The position numbers and the translations under genes were made by a program. DNA of 64,000 bases, from contig CAJUII010000004.1 in assembly GCA_910586405.1 (NCBI GenBank), forward strand, positions 21,084 to 85,083. Direction: 5' to 3'. The notes below the pieces were generated by a model. The model saw nothing but the letters and a program-made list of their open reading frames with translations, was not told where the DNA came from and searched no databases. Origin of the DNA: an uncultured Lachnospiraceae bacterium. GTDB lineage: Bacteria; Bacillota; Clostridia; Lachnospirales; Lachnospiraceae. Every line of letters starts with the position of its first letter. The stretch's first letter is position 1. This document shows, one piece after another, positions 55,449 through 63,226 of the stretch.

Positions 55449-57725
55449 TCAACTTCTTCTAAAAAGCTTATCACGCCACGACGGACGTGTATTGGATGAA
55501 ACCAATGCCATATTTGGCACTTGCAGGTCATATACATACTCGCCAATCTGGTGCTCCTCCATAGATCTTTTATTAAAAAACCGCTCTATGTTCTGATATC
55601 CTGTCGGCACAAAAAATACCACATCAAATCCAGCCAGATTCAAAAATGCCGTCAGAATCGAATCCTCCAAGGAAATTATCTTCTCCCCTGTATTAACATA
55701 GATTAATTTAGGGTTTTTCTTTGTAAAATCAAATTTTTGAATCAGCCGCACAATCTCCTTGGGCATATTCAATATCGTAGCCACGATAGTGTACTCTGTG
55801 CCATTCTCAAAAGTTCCTTTTATCAGTTTGCTCTCAATCAACAACTGTAGTTTGTCAAAAATATGCTCCTGTATCTCCTCCCGCAGAAAGCTGTAGGGAT
55901 AACTGGGATGTTCCTTAATCTTTCTTCTCTGCACACGGCCATTTTTCAAAAATTCCACCGCGTGCGCCTTCATGGGATTGACTGCTCCCGAATCGATATA
56001 TGGCACATTTTTGACCAAATATGCATCCTCTGTCATCAATCCTTTGATGGTGCTCCAGTATTTCGAGACAATACCATCCTTGACTCCAGACACTTTCGCA
56101 AAAATCACAGGCAGCGTCACGATGCCATTCTCCGTGCTGAAATTCGGCCGGAATTTCAATTCTTCCTTCCATAGAATCTGTATTTCCTCATACATAGTCT
56201 GCAAGGTGACAGAGACCGCCTTGTCGTACTGATAGTTGCGGTAAATTCCCGTATCCTGATACATAAGCCCATCCAGCTCACGCTCCGCATGGTATGCGAC
56301 CGTCCCCATCTGAATGTCAGCGCTCTGCTGAGGATATCGGTTTAACGACAGCGATTCCGCATACTGAATCTCATAGAGCAGTGTATCCTCCAGACAGCAC
56401 TTTGTGTTAAGATTGGGATTTAAGATCAGCACATCCACTGGAATCCGCGCCAAAAACCGCAGAAACAGCGCCTCATTTTCGTCCTTGCAGGGTCCCATGT
56501 GAATAAAGCAGCTTACGTCCGGCATTTTCCAGTTTGAAAATAGTTGCTTTTGATACCGTTTGAGCCAGCAGAGCAGATACACAGCCTTGTTCGTGAGCTT
56601 ATTGAGGTTCATGTCGGGCTCTTTCGCCTCCGAAAGCAGCACATCCAAAAATGCCTTCACCATCACCCGCTGTAATTCTATATTGGCTGTGTACTGAATA
56701 TTTGTGGATAAATCCATCAGCATCTCATCTTGTCGGGTGTAGTTTTTGCGCCGTATCGCTCCGATTTCATCCATGCCAGGCTTGGGTATACACTCATCCA
56801 CAATGACGACGCGGCGCTGGCTGTTGGTCAGCTCAAGCTGGAGTTGATACAGATCATTGACGTAGGTCAACTTATCCTCCACGCCATTGATTCTATAAAA
56901 ACAATTATAAAAAAGTCTGGCATCCTCCCCCCTCGCCAACACACTTTTCCTAAAATCAGCAAAGCCCTTCCCTTCAATCCAGGCATTTGTGCAGTTCAGA
57001 ATCTGAGGCTTTATGCCATAGATCCGCTCGTTGTTCAACGCCTCCTGTATCTGCGTCCGAATCCACTTCAAATTAAAATCCGAAGGAAAAGCACGCATAC
57101 CAGGAAGCTCAAGTTTGTCTGATTTCTCACTGCCCGCATCGATGCTCAGATACTTTGCATCCCCCGCATACTGCAACAACACAACATCACATCCGGCATT
57201 GGAGAGAATAGATACCAGCATAAGCTCATAACTGCTGATCTCACCCTCATACAAAATTTTGGGAATTTTACTTTCTCCCAGCATATTGACAATCCGCTCA
57301 AACTTATAATATAGCCAGCACATAAACTTTATGTATGCATTTTTCAGCATATTGTCATTTTTGCCAGTTTTGCGCAGGGCATTGAGCGTGTCAAAAAGAG
57401 ATCTCGCCACAGTCCCCCGCTGATAGTCATTCATGCGCGGAAGCCATTTCCTGAGACTCTGTGCGATAAAGTCTGGACTCATCCGAAAGTCCAGACCCAT
57501 AATTTCCTCATAATAGTCAAGATTCTTCTCATCTGGATTGGGAATCCTGCCCTCGATGATCACACCCGAAAGCCTTGCCGCCTCATAATATTTCTGTATA
57601 AACTGCCCAATCTCCTCTGTATAACCATTGATTCTATAAAAGTACACACCCTTGTCCGGCCTGCCGTCGCGTTCCACAAAAAAATCATTTAGATTTTTTA
57701 TCTTACTATGCGTAAACATTTCCAC
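55449..57725 (-). CDS. YceG family protein of the Ter stress operon
   Basis: This 758-residue soluble protein is the YceG-type protein of Bacillus yceCDEFGH. It looks internally repeated. FYRING occurs at 29-34 and at 276-281. A module with P-x-n-G, an acidic helix and a G/P-x-DV-strand recurs near 140-190, 385-438 and 675-725 (AGCDVVLLQYAG, IPVDVLILNPN, AGFDVVFFVPTG). No enzyme motif is evident. The fold may be a tandem Rossmann-like array. The gene leads the operon telA-terD-terD-terD-pump from its own promoter. Confidence 0.88.
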   Translation of the reverse strand: MEMFTHSKIKNLNDFFVERDGRPDKGVYFYRINGYTEEIGQFIQKYYEAARLSGVIIEGRIPNPDEKNLDYYEEIMGLDFRMSPDFIAQSLRKWLPRMNDYQRGTVARSLFDTLNALRKTGKNDNMLKNAYIKFMCWLYYKFERIVNMLGESKIPKILYEGEISSYELMLVSILSNAGCDVVLLQYAGDAKYLSIDAGSEKSDKLELPGMRAFPSDFNLKWIRTQIQEALNNERIYGIKPQILNCTNAWIEGKGFADFRKSVLARGEDARLFYNCFYRINGVEDKLTYVNDLYQLQLELTNSQRRVVIVDECIPKPGMDEIGAIRRKNYTRQDEMLMDLSTNIQYTANIELQRVMVKAFLDVLLSEAKEPDMNLNKLTNKAVYLLCWLKRYQKQLFSNWKMPDVSCFIHMGPCKDENEALFLRFLARIPVDVLILNPNLNTKCCLEDTLLYEIQYAESLSLNRYPQQSADIQMGTVAYHAERELDGLMYQDTGIYRNYQYDKAVSVTLQTMYEEIQILWKEELKFRPNFSTENGIVTLPVIFAKVSGVKDGIVSKYWSTIKGLMTEDAYLVKNVPYIDSGAVNPMKAHAVEFLKNGRVQRRKIKEHPSYPYSFLREEIQEHIFDKLQLLIESKLIKGTFENGTEYTIVATILNMPKEIVRLIQKFDFTKKNPKLIYVNTGEKIISLEDSILTAFLNLAGFDVVFFVPTGYQNIERFFNKRSMEEHQIGEYVYDLQVPNMALVSSNTRPSWRDKLFRRS

Positions 57726-57761
57726 TCCTCACAAGTAAAATTTCCCAACACAATTACTGAA

Positions 57762-57790
57762 ATTATATCATATGAACACTATTTATTCAA
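57762..57790 (-). promoter_or_regulatory. Promoter of the yceG-telA-terD operon
   Basis: On the minus strand TTGAAT is followed by a 17 bp spacer and a perfect TATAAT, about 35 bp ahead of the yceG start. Confidence 0.7.
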
Positions 57791-57857
57791 CAATTACAGA
57801 ACATACTTTCAAATCTTAATAGTATTTTAATCTATTTTTAATGAAATAAACAATTCT

Positions 57858-58745
57858 TTACTTTACAAATCCCTGCACAAACAGATTGATGTATTCATAT
57901 CCCACAGCCCAGTTGATGCCCTGTGAGCCCCTCGCGGACGCCGAGACAATGCCGATCACCTCGCCGTACATATTGAGGAGCGCCCCGCCTGAGCTGCCCG
58001 GCGCCCCCGGTGCTGTATACTGTATCATCTGAACGTCATCCAGAGTGCGGATGCCCGATATAATGCCGTCTGATACCGAATTAAAATATCCCAGCGGGCT
58101 TCCGATCGCGACTACCTTCTGCCCCCGAACAAGCTGCGGTCCCTGATAGACTGGAAGCGGGTCTAACGCTCTGTCAATCCTGATCACCGCAAGATCGAGC
58201 ACCTGATTGTATTTGATGATCTCTTTTGTCCGATAACACTGTTCATCATTCTCTATCCTGACCGAAAAAAAGCTGCCGTCCTCCAATACGTGATTGTTGG
58301 TCAGAATATACCCTTTCCTGCCAATCATAATCCCAGAGCCGCCCGCAAACGCCTCCCCAGAATAGTCATGGACCGTGATCATCACGACAGAAGGTGCAAG
58401 CTGTGCGAGCTTTTCAAAGCTCATCTCCGTCCGCACTTGATCTTGTACAAGTGTGGGCGATAGCGGCCTGGTCGCTGCCGCACTTGATATATCTTGCACC
58501 TGCATGGCACTGGATGCGGTTGGCGGTGTGAAGGTCTGCTGTGAAATGTTGGATGCGGGCGGCGACATTGCCTGCTGCGGCGAGGAGACTCTCCTCGCCG
58601 GGTGCGGTGGTATCGACACTCGTATCGGCTGTGTATTCTTCTGCTCAGCCGCTGGTTCTGCTTTTCCTTTTGCTTTCCTGTCAGGTCTTGGCGGAAGCAC
58701 TACCTTGATATTTTGATGCGTATCATTCCTTTGTCTATTATCCAT
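57858..58745 (-). CDS. Cytosolic trypsin-like serine protease
   Basis: This 295-residue S1-type protease has a Pro/Ser/Gln-rich, probably disordered N-terminal 110 residues, then the catalytic His (YILTNNHVL), Asp (VLDLAVIRI) and Ser (PGSSGGALLN). There is no signal peptide, membrane helix or PDZ domain, so unlike HtrA it should act inside the cell. I chose the ATG at 58743-58745, with AGGGGAG upstream. It lies upstream of yceG in the same direction with its own promoter, and may act on Ter proteins. Confidence 0.85.
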   Translation of the reverse strand: MDNRQRNDTHQNIKVVLPPRPDRKAKGKAEPAAEQKNTQPIRVSIPPHPARRVSSPQQAMSPPASNISQQTFTPPTASSAMQVQDISSAAATRPLSPTLVQDQVRTEMSFEKLAQLAPSVVMITVHDYSGEAFAGGSGIMIGRKGYILTNNHVLEDGSFFSVRIENDEQCYRTKEIIKYNQVLDLAVIRIDRALDPLPVYQGPQLVRGQKVVAIGSPLGYFNSVSDGIISGIRTLDDVQMIQYTAPGAPGSSGGALLNMYGEVIGIVSASARGSQGINWAVGYEYINLFVQGFVK

Positions 58746-58807
58746 TGTTTTCTCCCCTGCACACATTTTATAAAAGAGCGCTGCAATTTCAGTTCTATTC
58801 TATACAT

Positions 58808-58836
58808 ATTTTACTAATATCGCGCCATAAAGTCAA
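58808..58836 (-). promoter_or_regulatory. Promoter of the serine protease gene
   Basis: On the minus strand TTGACT is followed by a 17 bp spacer and TAAAAT, with about 70 bp of leader. Confidence 0.65.
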
Positions 58837-58866
58837 CACAAATGAATCATTGTGTCAAAACACTAC

Positions 58867-58895
58867 TATCATTTTTTTAGAATGTGTGCTATAGT
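58867..58895 (+). promoter_or_regulatory. Promoter of the C-C lyase gene
   Basis: Extended -10 TGCTATAGT (58887-58895) with a poor -35 (TATCAT). A GTGT-CAAA-ACAC palindrome overlaps the upstream part and could be an operator. Confidence 0.5.
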
Positions 58896-58983
58896 AGATT
58901 TATTTATACGAAACAGACATATGTGACCCAAATTCCTGCGAATTTACACTGATTCGTACTATTTATTAGGAGAATATGAAATC

Positions 58984-59949
58984 ATGAACAATAGTTTGCT
59001 TTATTATAGTGTCGGGGCGCTCCTGTACTGCCCCGCCAACAGAAAAAACATTGTCGAATCCATTGTCAGGCATCGATTTGGTACCAAGTATTCGCTCGCG
59101 CTGTGTCTGGAGGACACAATACGAGACGACAGTGTGACCGAGGCAGAGCACATCTTAACACAAACACTACACAGCTTGTACGCACAGTCAGTACAACATA
59201 ATTTCTATATGCCCAAACTATTTGTGCGCGTGCGTAATGCACAGCAGATTGGCAGGATTCGCAAGGCGTTTGGTGAAAGTGCACAGCTTGTCACAGGCTT
59301 TATCCTGCCCAAATTTTCCCTTGAAAATGCAGACAGTTATATACAGGAGGTCATCAAAGCAAACGAGGCGATTTCCACTCCCGTATATGCCATGCCGATT
59401 TTCGAAAGTCCAAGCATCATTGACCTCAGAAACCGGTCTGAGATTCTATATACATTAAAAGAAAAACTCGATATGATTGAGGACCGGATATTAAATATCC
59501 GTGTCGGCGGAAATGATCTTTGCCACATGTTCGGCTTCCGCCGCCATGATGACGAATCCATCCACCAAATACGACCAATCGCCGCAATTTTTAGTGATAT
59601 TATCACAGTCTATGGCATGGACTACGTTGTCTCTGGTCCAGTGTGGGAATACTATCACAGCAATAACTGGAAAAAGGGCTTATACCACGAAATCGCAGAC
59701 GACAAGCTATGCGGATTTGTCGGAAAGACAGTCATTTATCCCAGCCAGATTGACGTTGTGAACGAAGCATACAAGGTCACACAAATGGATTATCAGGATG
59801 CTTCCGCTGTCTTAAACTGGGATAAATCATCGCACTCGCTGGTGTCTGGCAGCGTCAGCAAAGAGCGCATGAACGAGTACAAAACACACGCTAACTGGGC
59901 ACTGCGCACCCTGCTGATGGCGGAGTACTTCGGTGTAAAAGATTACTGA
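58984..59949 (+). CDS. HpcH/HpaI-like TIM-barrel C-C lyase of the Ter module
   Basis: This 321-residue enzyme has citrate lyase-beta features: ALCLEDTIRDD (metal-binding acids), FILPKFS, MPIFESPSI, NIRVGGNDLCHMFG and the end GKTVIYPSQIDVVN. The family includes a Ter-linked branch of C-C bond lyases. The likely reaction is aldol- or Claisen-type cleavage or joining of a small oxoacid, but the substrate is unknown. The ATG has AGGAGAA upstream. It faces the PRTase gene, with 26 bp between their stops. Confidence 0.87.
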   Translation: MNNSLLYYSVGALLYCPANRKNIVESIVRHRFGTKYSLALCLEDTIRDDSVTEAEHILTQTLHSLYAQSVQHNFYMPKLFVRVRNAQQIGRIRKAFGESAQLVTGFILPKFSLENADSYIQEVIKANEAISTPVYAMPIFESPSIIDLRNRSEILYTLKEKLDMIEDRILNIRVGGNDLCHMFGFRRHDDESIHQIRPIAAIFSDIITVYGMDYVVSGPVWEYYHSNNWKKGLYHEIADDKLCGFVGKTVIYPSQIDVVNEAYKVTQMDYQDASAVLNWDKSSHSLVSGSVSKERMNEYKTHANWALRTLLMAEYFGVKDY

Positions 59950-59975
59950 AAAATGTCGAATCCAAAAACTCTGAA

Positions 59976-61067
59976 TCAGGTCTCTGCTAGATTTTTGATA
60001 ATGCCGCAGCATTTATAGTGCCTGAGCGGATAGATTTCAATTGGCACATGCTTTTCCTCCGCAAGCCTAACGATATGACCCAACTCAGGATTATGCCTGT
60101 ACCGCTCATCCACCAGTACCTTCCATGGAACACGCCGAAGAAGCACCCTCGTCGTCTCGCCAATTCCCGGCTTGATCAGATTGATATCCGTCACCCCAAA
60201 CACCTCTGCCAGGGCGCGCACTTCCTCAATGCCATATCCGCTTACGGCTGTCTCCCGCTGCAACGCTGTCAAGACAGCCTCCTGACTCTGCACCTTAGAT
60301 TGCGCCGCATCAATCTGAAACCATCGCTCTATGGCATCTATAAAGTCGTAAGACAAATCAGCATCTGCCAGCTCGCCATAATATACTGCACCATGAAAGT
60401 CATGAGGACCTATAAGATCCTCCCGCAGAACCGTCCTGCTGACCAGACCGGATACAGTACAGTTTAGGCAGGAGCTTGGTATTAGAATATCCTCGTGTGT
60501 ACCACATAATTCTGTCACATTCGCGGGGTCCGCCAACACTGCAATCTCAGATGACACCCCATCATAGTCTTTGACCACCTGACGCAGCTCCTCCAAAATC
60601 GCCCCTTTTCCAATCCATCCGTCCACAAACAGAAGTTGGCAAGGATGATACCGCTGCAGCAAATACTTCATGGCATTCTTATCAATCCCTTTTCCCTTGA
60701 TAATCGATATCGCATAATGCGGAACATTCAGGTGATACTTCTCCCCAATATAATCCTTAATCAAAATACCGATTGGAATACCTGCTCTCGCAAGGGACAC
60801 CAGCACTACCTCTTTCCCCCTCTTTTGTACGATCTTATCTGAAACTGTTCCCACTGCCAAGGCTGTCGGTTTCGCGAAAATTTGAAGGGCTTCCTTGTAA
60901 ACCTCCATATATCTTCTCGTCGGCACATACTCGATTGGCAGCATCTCACTGTAATGTTTTCCAGACTGAATCAAGCGTTCGCGCTCCTCTGTGGGCTGCG
61001 GCTTCACCAGACCTGTGACATCCTTTAACAGCATCGTGACATCCCCGCTTTTGTAGGAACTTCTCAT
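59976..61067 (-). CDS. PRTase/StiP-like protein with PELOTA-like C-terminal domain
   Basis: This 363-residue protein has a PRTase-like N-terminal part (VVLVSLARAGIPIGILI, FVDGWIGKGAILEELR in the PRPP loop position) of the family also named cysteine protease StiP, and a C-terminal region from about 275 (IEEVRALAEVFG, LVDERYRHNPELG) like the PELOTA RNA-binding domain found fused to it in Ter loci. Proposed role, from that gene context, is making a nucleoside-like metabolite. I chose the ATG at 61065-61067, with AAGGAG upstream. Confidence 0.82.
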   Translation of the reverse strand: MRSSYKSGDVTMLLKDVTGLVKPQPTEERERLIQSGKHYSEMLPIEYVPTRRYMEVYKEALQIFAKPTALAVGTVSDKIVQKRGKEVVLVSLARAGIPIGILIKDYIGEKYHLNVPHYAISIIKGKGIDKNAMKYLLQRYHPCQLLFVDGWIGKGAILEELRQVVKDYDGVSSEIAVLADPANVTELCGTHEDILIPSSCLNCTVSGLVSRTVLREDLIGPHDFHGAVYYGELADADLSYDFIDAIERWFQIDAAQSKVQSQEAVLTALQRETAVSGYGIEEVRALAEVFGVTDINLIKPGIGETTRVLLRRVPWKVLVDERYRHNPELGHIVRLAEEKHVPIEIYPLRHYKCCGIIKNLAET

Positions 61068-61188
61068 GACTTTGCTCTCCTTTTCCTGCATTTATTTTAT
61101 TTTTTCATTCTACTGCTTTTTGTGAGGAAGCGCAAGGAAATCCGACCGTGTGCAATCGAGTAGGGGAATGAACTTCTCCACTACTCAC

Positions 61189-61250
61189 GCGCCGGGCGTC
61201 CGTCAGCTTCTGCTGACATTGTTCCTTTGGACGACCGTGTGCATAAAAAG
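61189..61250 (-). repeat. Terminator-linked two-stem repeat, copy 2 (62 bp)
   Basis: It has the same length and order as copy 1, and the inner hairpin is identical. The outer arms are GGGCGTCC (61194-61201) and GGACGACC (61229-61236). Two base pairs differ from copy 1 and both changes are compensated; one G-A mismatch remains. On the minus strand it directly follows the radical SAM gene terminator. Confidence 0.85.
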
Positions 61251-61270
61251 AGTGTCAAATGTATTGACAC
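61246..61270 (-). terminator. Terminator after the radical SAM gene
   Basis: GTGTCAA (61252-61258) pairs with TTGACAC (61264-61270). On the minus strand it continues TCTTTTTATG into the linked repeat. Confidence 0.85.
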
Positions 61271-61285
61271 CCTTTAAAACGATTC

Positions 61286-62554
61286 CTATCCCTGATAGAA
61301 AATTCTATAATACAGTTTCAGATAGTCCTCCAAATAATCCTTCTCTGTCGGACATGGACTCATGCCAATCTTTCTCAGATAGTCACATCCGCCATTGCAG
61401 TATGGAAGAATTTTGCAGTCTTTGCACGCATCTATCGCAAACGGGTCCAGACATGTCTCAGCGTTTGCACAATCCGCACAGTTTTCCTTAAGAATGAGCT
61501 TGCCGTCAACGATCTGCCCCTTGGCATCCGCCAGATTGTATGTGCGGTCACACTGATATACGCACAAGTTCGGACCAATCACATCATTATTCTTCGCATA
61601 TGCGCCACAATACACGCCAAAATTTTGAAAACAACTCATATCACAAATGACAAAGCCTTGGTCCAACGCCCAATTTGACAGCTCGATAACCCGTTTCATG
61701 TACGTATCAATGTCCAGCTCCTCCTCCTTGCAGGGTATATGGTCATAGCTCACGATTCTCGAAAAATTAAAGCGAAGCGGCAAGTACTGATAAGGAGCAA
61801 AACGCTCCAAAATTTCCTTTGCATGATCGATGTTGCTCTTACAAAGATTGATGTTTACGACCACTGTAGTATGTCTTGTCATTCTGAGCAGGTTTTTAAT
61901 CACCGTCTCCGCATCATAATCCTGCGAAGGTCTGAGTAAACTGTGCATCGTACCGATTCCGACCATGGACGCATTGACATTGGTCAATCCATATTGCTCC
62001 ATCTCCCTGAAAAACCGCTCGTCATAGATGGAACCATTTGTTGAAATGGAATGACTGTAGAGATGTTTGCGATCTCTATCCGTCTTCTTACAAAAGTTCA
62101 AAATCTGATTTTTGAGCAGCATGGGCTCTCCGCCAAACCAATTGATATGAATATTTTGCTGAGGCACTTTACAAAGATATTCATACAGCCCCTCAAAATC
62201 TGACTCTGTCATTTCAGCATACTCGATCTCAAGATTTCTCTGATAACAATAGGTGCATTCGCTGTTGCATTTTAAGGTGCACAGTACAGTAAGGTTATAT
62301 TCGTTTACTGTATTGGCTGTCCGCCAATGTCTGCGCTGGATTTCCTTCATTTCATCGTAGCTGTCCTCCACGATAAACCGATCATTATATAGTTTCCGCC
62401 AATAGATTGTGTCCTTGTTGTTTGGGTTTTCCAGACAATTGGCACATCCCTCCTCCAAAGCGGCCGGAAGGCTCAGCAGTGTGTCATTGACCAGATTGTA
62501 ATACAGAACACAATTATCTATTTTCGTTGTAATAAAGTACTTTGATGTTTTCAA
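61286..62554 (-). CDS. Radical SAM/SPASM domain protein
   Basis: This 422-residue enzyme has a peptide-binding-type N-terminal 90 residues, the radical SAM cluster loop CNSECTYCYQ (CxxxCxxC), NWFGGEP, and a C-terminal SPASM region with about ten cysteines (CGAYA, LCVYQCDR, NCADCANAETC, CKDCKILPYCNGGC). Such enzymes modify peptides or proteins. No sulfatase or classic precursor is adjacent on the same strand; the nearest small ORF is the divergent peptide at 63063. The start is TTG with AAGGAG upstream. Confidence 0.9.
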   Translation of the reverse strand: MKTSKYFITTKIDNCVLYYNLVNDTLLSLPAALEEGCANCLENPNNKDTIYWRKLYNDRFIVEDSYDEMKEIQRRHWRTANTVNEYNLTVLCTLKCNSECTYCYQRNLEIEYAEMTESDFEGLYEYLCKVPQQNIHINWFGGEPMLLKNQILNFCKKTDRDRKHLYSHSISTNGSIYDERFFREMEQYGLTNVNASMVGIGTMHSLLRPSQDYDAETVIKNLLRMTRHTTVVVNINLCKSNIDHAKEILERFAPYQYLPLRFNFSRIVSYDHIPCKEEELDIDTYMKRVIELSNWALDQGFVICDMSCFQNFGVYCGAYAKNNDVIGPNLCVYQCDRTYNLADAKGQIVDGKLILKENCADCANAETCLDPFAIDACKDCKILPYCNGGCDYLRKIGMSPCPTEKDYLEDYLKLYYRIFYQG

Positions 62555-63062
62555 AACCTTTCTCCTTTGTAACTTGTCAGATGGCTGGAGCCGTTACCTC
62601 TCCAAGCCTTTTAGGATTGTTATGTGTCCTTAACTTTACCTAATAAACTGTTCGCATTTTCTAACAGCTTTTTAGTATAGATACTGTATCATGCCCATCC
62701 CTGAACTTCAACGCCCAGAGTTGTCCAAAGAAAATTTATCTTTTTGGACAACTCTGGGCATTGAAGTTATGTCTATAATGCGTTTTAATATAAGTGTCTG
62801 AACGATACCTATAATTCAAAATATGGAACTGCAACTGAACAGCGCATAGATTTATGCTTAATTATACTATCCATCTACCACATAGGAGAACCTAAACACA
62901 GTCCTCTGTGCCATAAGTCTCTCTTATTACTTTCGTAATTATTGCTTTGACAATTCAATTACTTCGAGTAACCTACCTATGAGAATGTATACCGCAGCTA
63001 GTTCGAAGGCTATTTCATTGCAGTTCCTACAAAACACTATTTAAAGAAAGAAGGAATTACCT
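62555..63062. other. Divergent spacer between radical SAM gene and peptide gene
   Basis: It holds the long hairpin at 62704-62768 and a possible plus-strand promoter: TTGACA at 62947-62952 followed by a TTACT-TCG-AGTAA near-palindrome (62959-62971) where a regulator could bind. No good -10 fits. I searched both strands for a precursor peptide ahead of the radical SAM gene and found none. Confidence 0.5.
62704..62768. repeat. Long inverted repeat (26 bp arms)
   Basis: The arms at 62704-62729 and 62743-62768 pair at 25 of 26 positions, the exception being a C/T difference that allows a G-U pair in one RNA strand. The loop is about 10 nt. No T-tract follows on either strand, so it is not a normal terminator. 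Confidence 0.85.
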
Positions 63063-63221
63063 ATGAAAAAATTAATGAACTTATCTTTGTCACTTGCTTT
63101 GGCTTTAACATTGTGTACAGCTGTTGTTCCTACTGTTGATTTGGGCGAAGGAGAGGTTACTGAGGAACAGGGGATTATGCCGTTAAATGATATGGAGCCT
63201 GATACAGACTTTCATTTTTAA
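63063..63221 (+). CDS. 52-residue secreted peptide, candidate pheromone or RiPP precursor
   Basis: The peptide has a basic start and hydrophobic stretch (MKKLMNLSLSLALALTLC) typical of a signal sequence, then an acidic tail ending in PLNDMEPDTDFHF. AAGAAAGAAGGA lies just upstream of the ATG. It converges with the TPR regulator gene, with only 5 bp between stops, and is divergent from the radical SAM gene. Small peptides beside RNPP-type regulators are commonly pheromones. Being a substrate of the radical SAM enzyme is a second option. Neither is shown. Confidence 0.7.
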   Translation: MKKLMNLSLSLALALTLCTAVVPTVDLGEGEVTEEQGIMPLNDMEPDTDFHF

Positions 63222-63226
63222 TATTA

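Noticed and set aside
61136..61165. Another copy of the terminator-linked repeat
   Set aside because: Only CCGTGTGCA matches and the A-tract is missing; too short to count as a copy.
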